A stretch of DNA of 64,000 bases. Origin: Gracilibacillus sp. YIM 98692 (GTDB taxonomy: Bacteria > Bacillota > Bacilli > Bacillales > Amphibacillaceae). Within the stretch, counting starts at the first letter, position 1, and every line of letters starts with the position of its first letter. The translations under genes were made by a program, and so were the position numbers. Below, in pieces: positions 44,533 through 52,607 of this stretch. The stretch spans positions 1 through 64,000 of the forward strand of contig NZ_WIXM01000018.1 in assembly GCF_010993965.1 (NCBI RefSeq). The letters run 5' to 3'. A model generated the notes under the pieces. The model was given only the letters and a program-made list of their open reading frames with translations. It was not told where the DNA came from and searched no databases.

Positions 44533-45849
44533 TTATATTTGATTTTTAGATTTTTTTTTCTGTTCAACGTTTTTAATGGTCTCAGCGTTTGCTATATCAT
44601 ATAACCTGCTTTTAGGTTCATATATTTGTTGTGAAGGCCATAGTCCATGGTGACCTGAAAAGATATAACTAACGAGACAAGCAATAAAAAAGTATTCTAG
44701 TCCTTTTCCGTCAAATATCTCCATTGCCAATAGGAAAGCTGCTATAGGGGTATTAGCAGCGCCACAAAAAACAGCAATTAATCCTAATGCAGCGAGGAAG
44801 GATATAGGTAAATCTATAAATGTGTGTAAAGTATTTCCTAATGTTGCTCCCATAAAAAATAAGGGTATAGCCTCTCCTCCAACAAAGCCAGTTCCAAGAG
44901 TGACCGCCGTAAATATTAGTTTTATCAAGAAAGCAAAGGGGGGAACGTCTTCTGTAAAAGATTGTTCTAGCATTTGTAATCCTCGGCCATTATAATCTTG
45001 TGAACCTATAATTAAAGTTAATGCCACAATGATAATTCCTCCAAAAAACGCTCTTTTCATATGGTTTTTATTAAAAAGTTTCTCAGAGAAAGTTTGTATA
45101 CCATGTCTCAACTGACAGTATAAAATACTTAATAGACTGAAAATAACAGATACAATAATAACTTTTGTAAATGTAATAAAAGATAGTTCTGGTATACTTT
45201 GTATAATAAACTCTTCGTGTTTATGTCCCAAAGCTGCTGTCGTCATAAAGTGGCCAACAAAGCTGGCCACAAGACAAGGAACGAATGCTTCAAACTTCAT
45301 TTTCCCTAATGCAGCCATTTCCATTCCAAAAACAGCACCTGTTATAGGTGCTCCAAAGGCGGCGCCAAACCCAGCACTTATGCCACTCATCGTTAAAATT
45401 TTTGTATCGATTATCTTGACTTTAAAGAGCCTGTTTACTGCTTCAGCTACACTTCCTCCCATTTGAACAGCTGCACCTTCTCTGCCCGTTGAACCGCCGA
45501 AAAAGACTGTTAGAAAGGTTCCAAAATAGACAATGGGCCCCATTCTCATGGGAACCTTCTTTTTTCCATGAACGGTGTCTATCACTAAATTATTTAGTTT
45601 AGCCGTGTCATTTAAAGTATTATTAAAAAACACTTTGCCGTAATTCATATATATGTATCCTAAGAGAATTCCTCCAAGAGGAAGAAGACCTATAAGCCAT
45701 CCATTTTTTTCTCGCACCTCCCCTAGATAATCGTTTGTCTCTAAAAGGAAAGTCGTTGTTGAACCAACAACTATGCCAATTAAGCTTCCTAAAATCACCC
45801 ATTTACCAAGAACTGAAAAAAAGTTTTTGTACTTTTGTATTATATCCAT
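44533..45849 (-). CDS. ClC-type chloride channel/antiporter
   Basis: This 438-residue ClC-family protein has about 12 membrane segments. Signature segments: GGSTGREGAAVQMGGSVAEA near 119 with the gating Glu, GFGAAFGAPITGAVFGMEM near 160, and VGGEAIPLFFMGATLGNT near 317. It should move chloride (or fluoride) across the membrane, as a channel or in exchange for protons. The ion cannot be decided by eye. It has no CBS domains. AGGGTAGCAACTAT precedes the ATG. Confidence 0.88.
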   Translation of the reverse strand: MDIIQKYKNFFSVLGKWVILGSLIGIVVGSTTTFLLETNDYLGEVREKNGWLIGLLPLGGILLGYIYMNYGKVFFNNTLNDTAKLNNLVIDTVHGKKKVPMRMGPIVYFGTFLTVFFGGSTGREGAAVQMGGSVAEAVNRLFKVKIIDTKILTMSGISAGFGAAFGAPITGAVFGMEMAALGKMKFEAFVPCLVASFVGHFMTTAALGHKHEEFIIQSIPELSFITFTKVIIVSVIFSLLSILYCQLRHGIQTFSEKLFNKNHMKRAFFGGIIIVALTLIIGSQDYNGRGLQMLEQSFTEDVPPFAFLIKLIFTAVTLGTGFVGGEAIPLFFMGATLGNTLHTFIDLPISFLAALGLIAVFCGAANTPIAAFLLAMEIFDGKGLEYFFIACLVSYIFSGHHGLWPSQQIYEPKSRLYDIANAETIKNVEQKKKSKNQI

Positions 45850-45950
45850 ATAGTTGCTACCCTCATTTTAAAGATTCGATATATAGATTGCTGAAAATAT
45901 TTAAAAATATTCACGGAATGTCCCGGATTCTTGACTAGATAATCAGCATG

Positions 45951-45988
45951 ATAAAAAGAAGGTTAGCCTATTCTACCCTTCTTTTATC
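45951..45988. terminator. Orphan terminator-like hairpin
   Basis: The stem AAAAGAAGG (45954-45962) / CCTTCTTTT (45977-45985) lies about 100 bases upstream of the ClC start with no gene ending at it on either side. The gene it served may have been lost. Confidence 0.55.
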
Positions 45989-46160
45989 ATCATTTGATTT
46001 GCAATTAGTCTAAATCTTGCTCACTTACTTCTAAATATCCGAATCGACAAGGACTCCGAAACACTATTACTTTTGTCAGTGACCTTAATGCTATAGATCT
46101 TCGGTCATTTGGATTTTTGGTCCTTTCAACAAAGTCCAAGGTTTCCGAATGATTCCAATA

Positions 46161-46180
46161 GTGCACCATACCATAAATAA
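46161..46180 (+). other. att-like site 3 (weaker rlmH 3' end repeat)
   Basis: GTGCACCATACCATAAATAA encodes APYHK-stop in one frame. It matches site 1 in 16 of 20 bases, including an unbroken TACCATAAATA. Confidence 0.5.
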
Positions 46181-46201
46181 AAGAAATGCCTGTATATAGA
46201 T

Positions 46202-46331
46202 TTACATATGTTTCTTATGAGGGATAACAAATAATCCGTCGTTTTCTAACCATTCTGCAAAAAGGACATCTTCCATTTTATTTATGCCTTTGGCTAATAA
46301 CTCTTTTGTTAGCCAATGTCCATCTTTGTTT
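46202..46331 (-). pseudogene. C-terminal remnant of a DUF421 (YetF-like) gene
   Basis: The minus strand encodes NKDGHWLTKELLAKGINKME followed by DVLFAEWLENDGLFVIPHKK and a stop, a typical YetF C-terminus. Just upstream the frame is closed by TAG, and DLETKQRW continues in another frame. The rest of the gene is missing. It is not derived from the intact DUF421 gene at 43704, whose C-terminus is different. Confidence 0.65.
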
Positions 46332-46524
46332 AGTTTCTAGATCACTTAAGACAATTGCTGCTATAAAGTGAAATATACGAATTCAAATTTTTGATAGATT
46401 ATCTTACACAATGGTGGAAATGCTCCCTTTTGAATTATATACTGTCATTATTTTCGTCAAAGAAAATGATTATTTTGTAATAGGTAATAGTAATCATCGA
46501 ACAAAGATAGAGGGGGAGTAAAAG

Positions 46525-48219
46525 GTGAAAATAGCATCAATTTTAAAATGGATTAGTGCAATCTACCTTATTTTTGCAGTGGCCATTGGCTTTACACTGT
46601 TTAAAATGAATGAAAGTCAACAAGAACAAAGGCTTGCCTATGAAAGACAGACAGAATTCAAGCAATTAGGGATTGATTTAGCGAATGCATCAGATTACTT
46701 AACCAATCAAGCGCGCCGTTATGTGCAATTTGGAGAAAAGGAGTATTATGATAATTACTGGAGAGAAGTGAATGAAACACAAATACGGGATCAAGTAGTG
46801 CAACGGTTAAAGGAAATGAATGCTCCTGAAGAAGAACTTGCACTCATTGAAGAAGCAAAAAACAATTCTGATGCTTTAGTCGAAACAGAAGAAGCCGCAA
46901 TGGCAGCAGTGGAGGAAGGGAATTTTGACAGAGCCCGTCAATTAATGTTTGATGAAAACTATGATCAAAATAAAGCGATTATTATGGAACCGATTGAAGA
47001 ATTTCTACAAATGATGAATCAACGAGCGCAAAATGAAACAGCGAAGTCGGAACAAATATTAAATATCTATTTATATGTTACATATAGTTTAATTTTTCTC
47101 ATGTTTTTATTAGTGATTGCGACGTTTTTTATTTTATTCAAAAAAATACGTCCGTTAACAGAAATCTCCCATTACATTAAACGTTTAGCTAGTAATGAAG
47201 GAGACTTAACGGTAAGGTTGCCAGTGAAAAGTAAAGATGAAATAGGAACTATTTCACGTTCCTTTAATCAAATGATGGAGAATATGCAATCTCTAATAAA
47301 AAACATTCATCGAACGATACAAGAGACAACAGATGCGTCAAACATATTAAATGATAAGACAGTAGAAGTAACGACTAGTACCGATGAGATCTCATCAGCG
47401 ATCCAACAAGTGGCTGAAGGATCTAAAACCCAGGAAGAAAGTGCAGAACAAACAGCGAAAGTAACAGAGGAGATGTCGATCGGGGTACAAGATATAGCAA
47501 ATAGTATGCAGTCAGTGACGGAGTCATCTAATGATACAACGGAAGCCGCTATGAGTGGTAACCAATTGATCACTCAAGCAAATCAACAAATGAGAACTAT
47601 TAATGAAATGGTTACAGAATCAGCTAAAGTAACCAATTCATTGGGTGAGAGGTCGCATGAAATTAGTCAAATCATTAATCTTATTCAAGATGTAGCTGAA
47701 CAAACAAATTTATTAGCATTAAATGCAGCTATTGAGGCAGCAAGAGCTGGAGACCACGGAAAAGGATTTGCTGTAGTGGCGGATGAGGTAAGAAAATTGG
47801 CAGAGCAAACGAATGAGGCAACAAAAAATGTTACGTCATTAATCACGTCGATTCAACAGGATTCCCAATCATCTGTTCAATCAATGAATACCATCGAGAA
47901 AGAAGTGTCCGAAGGGTTACATGTCATTGAGCAAACTGGATCTTCTTTCCAAGATATTTTAGAAGCCATAAAAGGTGTTTCAAAGCAAGTTGAAGAAGTT
48001 TCAGCTACTTCAGAGGAAATCTCTGCTAGTACAGAAGAAGTATCAGCATCAGCAGAAGAAATGGCGAGTATTGTTAGTGAATCTTCTAATCATGCAAATA
48101 ATGTAGCTGAACAGTCTGTCAAACAGCAACATGTCATGAACGAAATGAAACAATCGATTCAATCGCAAACTAATCAATTATCTAATTTGAAAGAGCAAAT
48201 AGCACGATTTACAGTATAA
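46525..48219 (+). CDS. Methyl-accepting chemotaxis protein
   Basis: This 564-residue chemoreceptor has a first membrane helix (about 8-26), an extracellular helical sensor (27-185) rich in Glu and Gln, a second helix (about 187-210), HAMP (211-265) and the signalling coiled coil with tip [20 protein letters not shown] near 392. GTG 46525 follows AGAGGGGGAGTAAAAG. The ligand is not predictable. It is encoded alone between the accessory region and the betaine-type cluster. Confidence 0.92.
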   Translation: MKIASILKWISAIYLIFAVAIGFTLFKMNESQQEQRLAYERQTEFKQLGIDLANASDYLTNQARRYVQFGEKEYYDNYWREVNETQIRDQVVQRLKEMNAPEEELALIEEAKNNSDALVETEEAAMAAVEEGNFDRARQLMFDENYDQNKAIIMEPIEEFLQMMNQRAQNETAKSEQILNIYLYVTYSLIFLMFLLVIATFFILFKKIRPLTEISHYIKRLASNEGDLTVRLPVKSKDEIGTISRSFNQMMENMQSLIKNIHRTIQETTDASNILNDKTVEVTTSTDEISSAIQQVAEGSKTQEESAEQTAKVTEEMSIGVQDIANSMQSVTESSNDTTEAAMSGNQLITQANQQMRTINEMVTESAKVTNSLGERSHEISQIINLIQDVAEQTNLLALNAAIEAARAGDHGKGFAVVADEVRKLAEQTNEATKNVTSLITSIQQDSQSSVQSMNTIEKEVSEGLHVIEQTGSSFQDILEAIKGVSKQVEEVSATSEEISASTEEVSASAEEMASIVSESSNHANNVAEQSVKQQHVMNEMKQSIQSQTNQLSNLKEQIARFTV

Positions 48220-48357
48220 TCACTTTCATTTTTGGTCAATCGTTCACTTATTATATGAACGGTTAGCTTTTATTTTGAGTAACCTAGTTGAAGGTAAAGA
48301 TATTATTATGTAGTTCTAATAGCAAAAAGAGGTCCGAAGATCCCCTTTTTGCTATAA

Positions 48358-49827
48358 TTAGAACCAATTTAAAGGTTCTGGTTTTTGGTTTTGTAGTACA
48401 TGCTTTGTTTCTGTATATTCTTCTAAGCCAAGTTTCCCAAGCTCTCTGCCAATACCTGACTGTTTAAAGCCACCCCAAGGAGCTTGTGGAAAATAAAGAT
48501 TAAATTCATTAATCCATACCGTTCCCATGCGCATTTTCGTGGCACAGCGTTCTGCTTTCACCGTGTCATTTGTCCATACACCACCAGCTAGACCGTAAAT
48601 AGAGTCATTTGCTAATTGTATTGCCTCTTCTTCTGTATGGAACTTTTCTACTGTAATAATGGGACCAAATGCTTCATCTTGTACAATGCTCATATCGGTT
48701 GTACATTCTGTAAAAATAGTTGGTAAGTAGAAGAAACCATTTTGAAGTTCAGGATCTTCTGGGCGCTTACCACCTATAATAAGGTTGGCACCTTCTTTTT
48801 TACCTGTTTCCACATAGTTCTCTACTTTTGCTAAGTGTTCTGCAGAGATAAGTGGCCCCATCTGTGTGGATTCATCAAAGCCGCTGCCTAGTTTCATGTT
48901 TTTAACACGTTCTGCTAATGCTTGGACAAATTCATCATGAATGCTTTCCTCCAGAATAAGTCTTGTACCAGCGGAACATATTTGACCTGCATGGAAGAAA
49001 ACAGCGTTCATTGCTTGATCTACAGCAGTGTCAAAGTCAGCATCAGCAAAAACAACGTTAGGGTTTTTACCACCAAGCTCTAATGCAAGTTTTTTTACAT
49101 TAACACTTGCTGCTTGCATAATTTTCTTGCCAGTATGAATTCCACCTGTAAAAGAAATTAAATCTACATCAACATTAGTAGAAAGTTCTGCACCAACCGT
49201 ATTTCCTGCACCCAATACAAGGTTAGCTACACCAGCTGGGACACCTGCTTCTTCCATTAATTCAAAAACTTTAATTGTAGTGAGCGGTGTGATTTCACTA
49301 GGTTTCATCACTAATGTATTTCCTGTAGCAAGTGCTGGAGCTAATTTCCATGAAGCTTGTAATAATGGATAGTTCCATGGAGTAATTTGACCACATACAC
49401 CAACAGGCTCGTGTACTACTTTACTCACAGAGTTTGGAATTGGTGAATCAATAATTTCTCCACCGTCTTTGTCTGCAATCTCTGCATAGTACCGGAAAAC
49501 ACCAGCGATATCGTCCATATCTTCACGGCTTTCTTCCACCGTTTTTCCTGTATCTAGTGATTCTAATTCAGCTAATTCTTCTTTATCTCTTTCGATTAGT
49601 TCAGCAATTTTTCGAACAATTGCTCCACGTTCAGTTGCTGATGTAGTGGCCCAATCTCCTTGATCAAATGCTGTTCGTGCTGCTTTTATAGCTAATTGAG
49701 CATCTTGGTTATCACCTTCTGCTACATTAGCCACAATATCTTGGTTAAAAGGGTTGATAATTTCACGCGTTTGGCCGCTAACAGCGTCAACCCATTGTCC
49801 ATTTATAAACATTTTCTTTTGGTTCAT
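48358..49827 (-). CDS. gbsA: Betaine-aldehyde dehydrogenase (GbsA-like)
   Basis: This 489-residue NAD-dependent aldehyde dehydrogenase resembles B. subtilis GbsA along its length: RKIAELIERDKEELAELESL, QITPWNYPLLQASWKLAPAL near 147, catalytic Glu in KLALELGGKNPN near 255, catalytic Cys in HAGQICSAGTRL near 290, and a C-terminus ending in NWF. It would oxidise betaine aldehyde or a related amino-aldehyde. Here it is the last gene of a catabolic group instead of being next to a choline dehydrogenase gbsB, so the real substrate may differ. Confidence 0.85.
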   Translation of the reverse strand: MNQKKMFINGQWVDAVSGQTREIINPFNQDIVANVAEGDNQDAQLAIKAARTAFDQGDWATTSATERGAIVRKIAELIERDKEELAELESLDTGKTVEESREDMDDIAGVFRYYAEIADKDGGEIIDSPIPNSVSKVVHEPVGVCGQITPWNYPLLQASWKLAPALATGNTLVMKPSEITPLTTIKVFELMEEAGVPAGVANLVLGAGNTVGAELSTNVDVDLISFTGGIHTGKKIMQAASVNVKKLALELGGKNPNVVFADADFDTAVDQAMNAVFFHAGQICSAGTRLILEESIHDEFVQALAERVKNMKLGSGFDESTQMGPLISAEHLAKVENYVETGKKEGANLIIGGKRPEDPELQNGFFYLPTIFTECTTDMSIVQDEAFGPIITVEKFHTEEEAIQLANDSIYGLAGGVWTNDTVKAERCATKMRMGTVWINEFNLYFPQAPWGGFKQSGIGRELGKLGLEEYTETKHVLQNQKPEPLNWF

Positions 49828-49850
49828 ATACTAATTTTCCTCCTTTTTTC

Positions 49851-49894
49851 GCTAACCTCGCCACAGGCTCGTCAATCGCCTAGTTTTCTTTATA
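49851..49894 (+). repeat. Dispersed repeat family, copy E (3' fragment)
   Basis: GGCTCGTCAATCGCCTAGTT followed by TTCTTTATAC matches the end of copies B and C. It fills most of the gap between two minus-strand genes and could disturb their co-transcription. Confidence 0.45.
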
Positions 49895-50891
49895 CACCAC
49901 TTAAAACCCGTGTACTATGAGGAGGCTGGATTTTTACATTAGGATCGATATAATGTTTTGCTTGGCTTATAGCAGTAGGAGCTTCACCAAACCCAGACGC
50001 AATTAATTTTACTTTACCAGCGTGAGTTGTGATATCACCAGCTGCATAGATACCTGAGATATTGGTCTCCATTTTTTCATTTACCATAATAGAATTCTTT
50101 TCAAGACTTAATCCCCATTGCTTTATAGCACCTAGATCTGAAAGAAACCCATGATTGACAATAAAGGCGTCTACATCTATTGTTTCAGTTTTGTCTCCTT
50201 TATTTTCTTTTATCATGACTTGTTCAAGGCATCCGTTTTGTCCGATTAAGTTATCAATAAGCATAGGGGTTTTGATTTTCACACTTGACTCTTTTAATTG
50301 ATTAACACTGTGTTCATGTGCTCTAAAGGCTTCTCGTCGATGGACTAGTGAGACTTCACTTGCCACTTCTTCCAACATTAGTGCCCAATCAACTGCTGAG
50401 TCACCTCCACCTGCAACACAGACTTTTTTGCCTTTAAATGATTGCAAGTCTGTTATCGAGTACAACAGATTATTTCCTTCGTATAAATGGGCATCATCAT
50501 GCTTAAGACGTCGAGGCTGGAAGGCACCAGCACCGCTTGTAATAATAACCGTTTTGGCATAGTGAATATCTTTTGTCGTTGTTACTTTAAATAGCTGCTC
50601 GTCTAATTTTTCCACATATTGAACATTTTCTTCGAGGCAAATTTCTGGGTCGAATTGTTTTGCCTGTTCTTCTAGCTGGTTGACTAGATCTTTTGCTAAT
50701 ACCTTTGGGAATCCAGCTACGTCATAAATATATTTTTCAGGATACAATGCCATAAGCTGTCCTCCAACTTGTGGGAGGCTGTCAATTACTTTGACAGACA
50801 TTTCACGCATACCTCCATAGAAGGCAGCAAATAAACCGGTAGGGCCTGCACCAATAATAATGGAGTCTACTATTTCTTCAGATTGATTCAT
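49890..50891 (-). CDS. Ferredoxin-NADP+ reductase (YumC type)
   Basis: This 333-residue thioredoxin-reductase-like flavoprotein has an FAD site IIGAGPTGLFAAFYGGMR near 13, NADPH site VCVAGGGDSAVDWALML near 155, and GIYAAGDITTHAGKVKLIAS near 278. It lacks the redox-active CxxC of thioredoxin reductase, as in the YumC-type ferredoxin reductases. It lies 21 bases after the Rieske ferredoxin gene and would pass electrons from NADPH to it. Confidence 0.88.
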   Translation of the reverse strand: MNQSEEIVDSIIIGAGPTGLFAAFYGGMREMSVKVIDSLPQVGGQLMALYPEKYIYDVAGFPKVLAKDLVNQLEEQAKQFDPEICLEENVQYVEKLDEQLFKVTTTKDIHYAKTVIITSGAGAFQPRRLKHDDAHLYEGNNLLYSITDLQSFKGKKVCVAGGGDSAVDWALMLEEVASEVSLVHRREAFRAHEHSVNQLKESSVKIKTPMLIDNLIGQNGCLEQVMIKENKGDKTETIDVDAFIVNHGFLSDLGAIKQWGLSLEKNSIMVNEKMETNISGIYAAGDITTHAGKVKLIASGFGEAPTAISQAKHYIDPNVKIQPPHSTRVLSGV

Positions 50892-50912
50892 TACATCTCA
50901 CCTTCTTTTTTC

Positions 50913-51272
50913 TTATTTGTAGATAATCACATCGTCATTTTCAATTCTTACTTTATAGCTAGGTAGCTTTTTATTAGGATTAGCTAACATTCTACCTTCG
51001 TCTTTAATATCAAATTCTCTGCCATGCCATGGGCAACGAACAATCTCGCCTTTTCGACAGTAATCGTATTCTCCTGGTTTACTTTTGTCAGTTGTTGCTC
51101 CACAAATCATTCCTTTATCAAGTGGAGCACCTTGATGGGTACATTGGTTAAGAAAAGCATAAAATTCTCCGTCCAATGTACGGCAAATCAATACATTTTG
51201 TTTCCCAAATAAAGATGCCTTCATTTGTCCGGGCTCTAGGTCAGTTGTCTTGCATACGACTTGTTCTTTCAT
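50913..51272 (-). CDS. Rieske-type [2Fe-2S] ferredoxin
   Basis: This 119-residue protein has the two Rieske cluster motifs: CTHQGAPLDKG near 42 (CxH) and CPWHGREFDI near 80 (CxxH), with an extended loop between them carrying another Cys pair (MICGATTDKSKPGEYDYC). It is a soluble electron carrier. Gene order amidohydrolase, ferredoxin, reductase, dehydrogenase suggests that it feeds an oxygenase or demethylase not found in this window. Confidence 0.88.
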   Translation of the reverse strand: MKEQVVCKTTDLEPGQMKASLFGKQNVLICRTLDGEFYAFLNQCTHQGAPLDKGMICGATTDKSKPGEYDYCRKGEIVRCPWHGREFDIKDEGRMLANPNKKLPSYKVRIENDDVIIYK

Positions 51273-51283
51273 ATTTCACCCTC

Positions 51284-52345
51284 CTATGAGTTAGGTAATT
51301 TTGGATAAAATGCTTTGGCATTCTCAGCGAAAATTTTCTTCTTTAAATCTGGGTCCATATTAGGCAGTGCCCGTGTTGGTGAATCATAATCCCAGTGTGG
51401 GTAATCCGTAGAGAAACAAAGGATTTCATCAGTACCCATTTGTTCAATAAGAGACGTAAACTCTTGTTTTGTCAACTCTTCTGCCGGTTGAGTTGTTACT
51501 CTAATTTGTTCCTTAAAAATGTCACTAGGCTTTCTCTTTAACCATGGTACTTCATGTCGAAGGTCTCGATATTGTTGATCCATTTTCCACATGATATGCG
51601 GAACCCAAGTAAATCCACCTTCAATCATCATCAATCCCAGGTTAGGGAATTTATCGAATACACCATTAAAAATCATGTTCGTTATCTGTTTCATATGAGC
51701 AGTTGGAATTAAGGTATGCCACTCTATAAAGTATCTAGGCCATTTGCCGTAGTAAACAGGCGGTTCATTATGGTGCATCCCAATCATTAAATTGTGCTTT
51801 TCGGCAGCTTCAAAAATTGGATGATAGAATGGATCGCCCCACATGATGTCATCAATTGGCAGTAAAACCTGAACCATCTTTGGATGGGATCCAACTCTTT
51901 CAATTTCTTTTACTGCAGCGTCACGATCCTGGGCTGCGATATGCACAGATCCATATAAACGATCATCTTTTTCTAACCATTCTTCAATTTGCCAATCATT
52001 GTAGGCAGATGCTAATGCTGTCGCCATTTCATACCACCCGTGCATAGATGAAGGAGACGGGTCTAAGGCACTTGTTAAAATACCATACTCATGGCCGATA
52101 TCATCTAGTAACTGTTTTTGCATAAATGTTAAATCAGAACCAGCTGGACGACCGTCAGGCAGGACTGCATCCGCTCGGTCTACACCCGCTACAGCTGGTT
52201 GCGTATAAGGCATATGCTTTTCCTGTATCCAATGACAATTCGTAATATAATGTTTAAAAGGTTCATCAAGGTACTTTAGAATATCCTTGTATTGAACACG
52301 TTCGTGAATATCTGTATCTACAATAGCAATTTTATTTTTAGCCAA
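51284..52345 (-). CDS. Amidohydrolase-2 family metal-dependent hydrolase
   Basis: This 353-residue TIM-barrel enzyme of the amidohydrolase-2 (ACMSD-like) family has N-terminal VDTDIHE in the DxH metal position, LMIGMHHNEPPVYYGKWPRY near 188, MMIEGGFTWVPHIMWKMDQQ near 243 and the C-terminal FSTDYPHWDYDSP near 314. Members hydrolyse or decarboxylate small molecules. It is first in the four-gene minus-strand group; a phased repeat array lies upstream. The substrate is unknown, though the BCCT carrier next door points to a betaine-like compound. AATTGGAGGAATGAAC-type spacing supports the ATG. Confidence 0.85.
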   Translation of the reverse strand: MAKNKIAIVDTDIHERVQYKDILKYLDEPFKHYITNCHWIQEKHMPYTQPAVAGVDRADAVLPDGRPAGSDLTFMQKQLLDDIGHEYGILTSALDPSPSSMHGWYEMATALASAYNDWQIEEWLEKDDRLYGSVHIAAQDRDAAVKEIERVGSHPKMVQVLLPIDDIMWGDPFYHPIFEAAEKHNLMIGMHHNEPPVYYGKWPRYFIEWHTLIPTAHMKQITNMIFNGVFDKFPNLGLMMIEGGFTWVPHIMWKMDQQYRDLRHEVPWLKRKPSDIFKEQIRVTTQPAEELTKQEFTSLIEQMGTDEILCFSTDYPHWDYDSPTRALPNMDPDLKKKIFAENAKAFYPKLPNS

Positions 52346-52398
52346 TGTTCATTCCTCCAATGACTTTAGAATAATTTGCATTTTATCAGAGCATTGTC

Positions 52399-52480
52399 AG
52401 TGCACCAAACCTGTTGAGTGGTATTGAGTGGCATTTAGCTAGCTCAGTGAAGCTCAGTGATGTTCAGTAAAGCTCAGTGA
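52399..52480. promoter_or_regulatory. Helically phased TCAGTG repeats upstream of the amidohydrolase operon
   Basis: The core AGTG (or AGTA) recurs at 52399, 52417, 52427, 52446, 52456, 52466 and 52476, with steps of 18, 10, 19, 10, 10 and 10 bases. The last four units read AGCTCAGTGA, AGCTCAGTGA, TGTTCAGTAA, AGCTCAGTGA. All fall on one face of the helix. The array starts about 50 bases upstream of the amidohydrolase start codon and ends about 130 bases beyond it. An operator for an oligomeric regulator is the likeliest role. Confidence 0.6.
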
Positions 52481-52555
52481 CCGTTTTTAATTTTTTAAAA
52501 TAAATAGGATAGATGGGTAAGGAAGCAAATGGTTAGAAAAAGAAGGGGAAAACAA

Positions 52556-52604
52556 AAAATCCCATCCTTTGCTGATGAAACGCATAAGGATGGGATGAAA
52601 AGTT
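52556..52604 (-). terminator. Terminator after the BCCT transporter
   Basis: The stem ATCCCATCCTT / AAGGATGGGAT encloses 18 bases and is followed on the minus strand by TTTTTTG. Confidence 0.85.
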
Positions 52605-52607
52605 TAT

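Larger units (their letters stand above)
45850..46524. other. Right edge of the accessory region
   Basis: These 675 bases have no intact gene. They contain a bidirectional terminator-like hairpin (45951-45988), att-like site 3 (46161-46180), a decayed DUF421 gene end on the minus strand (46202-46331) and the promoter region of the following chemoreceptor. The hairpin no longer follows a recognisable gene. Confidence 0.6.

Noticed and set aside
29061-46524. Classification of the accessory region as a prophage or ICE
   Set aside because: No integrase, phage structural, relaxase or conjugation genes are seen in the window.
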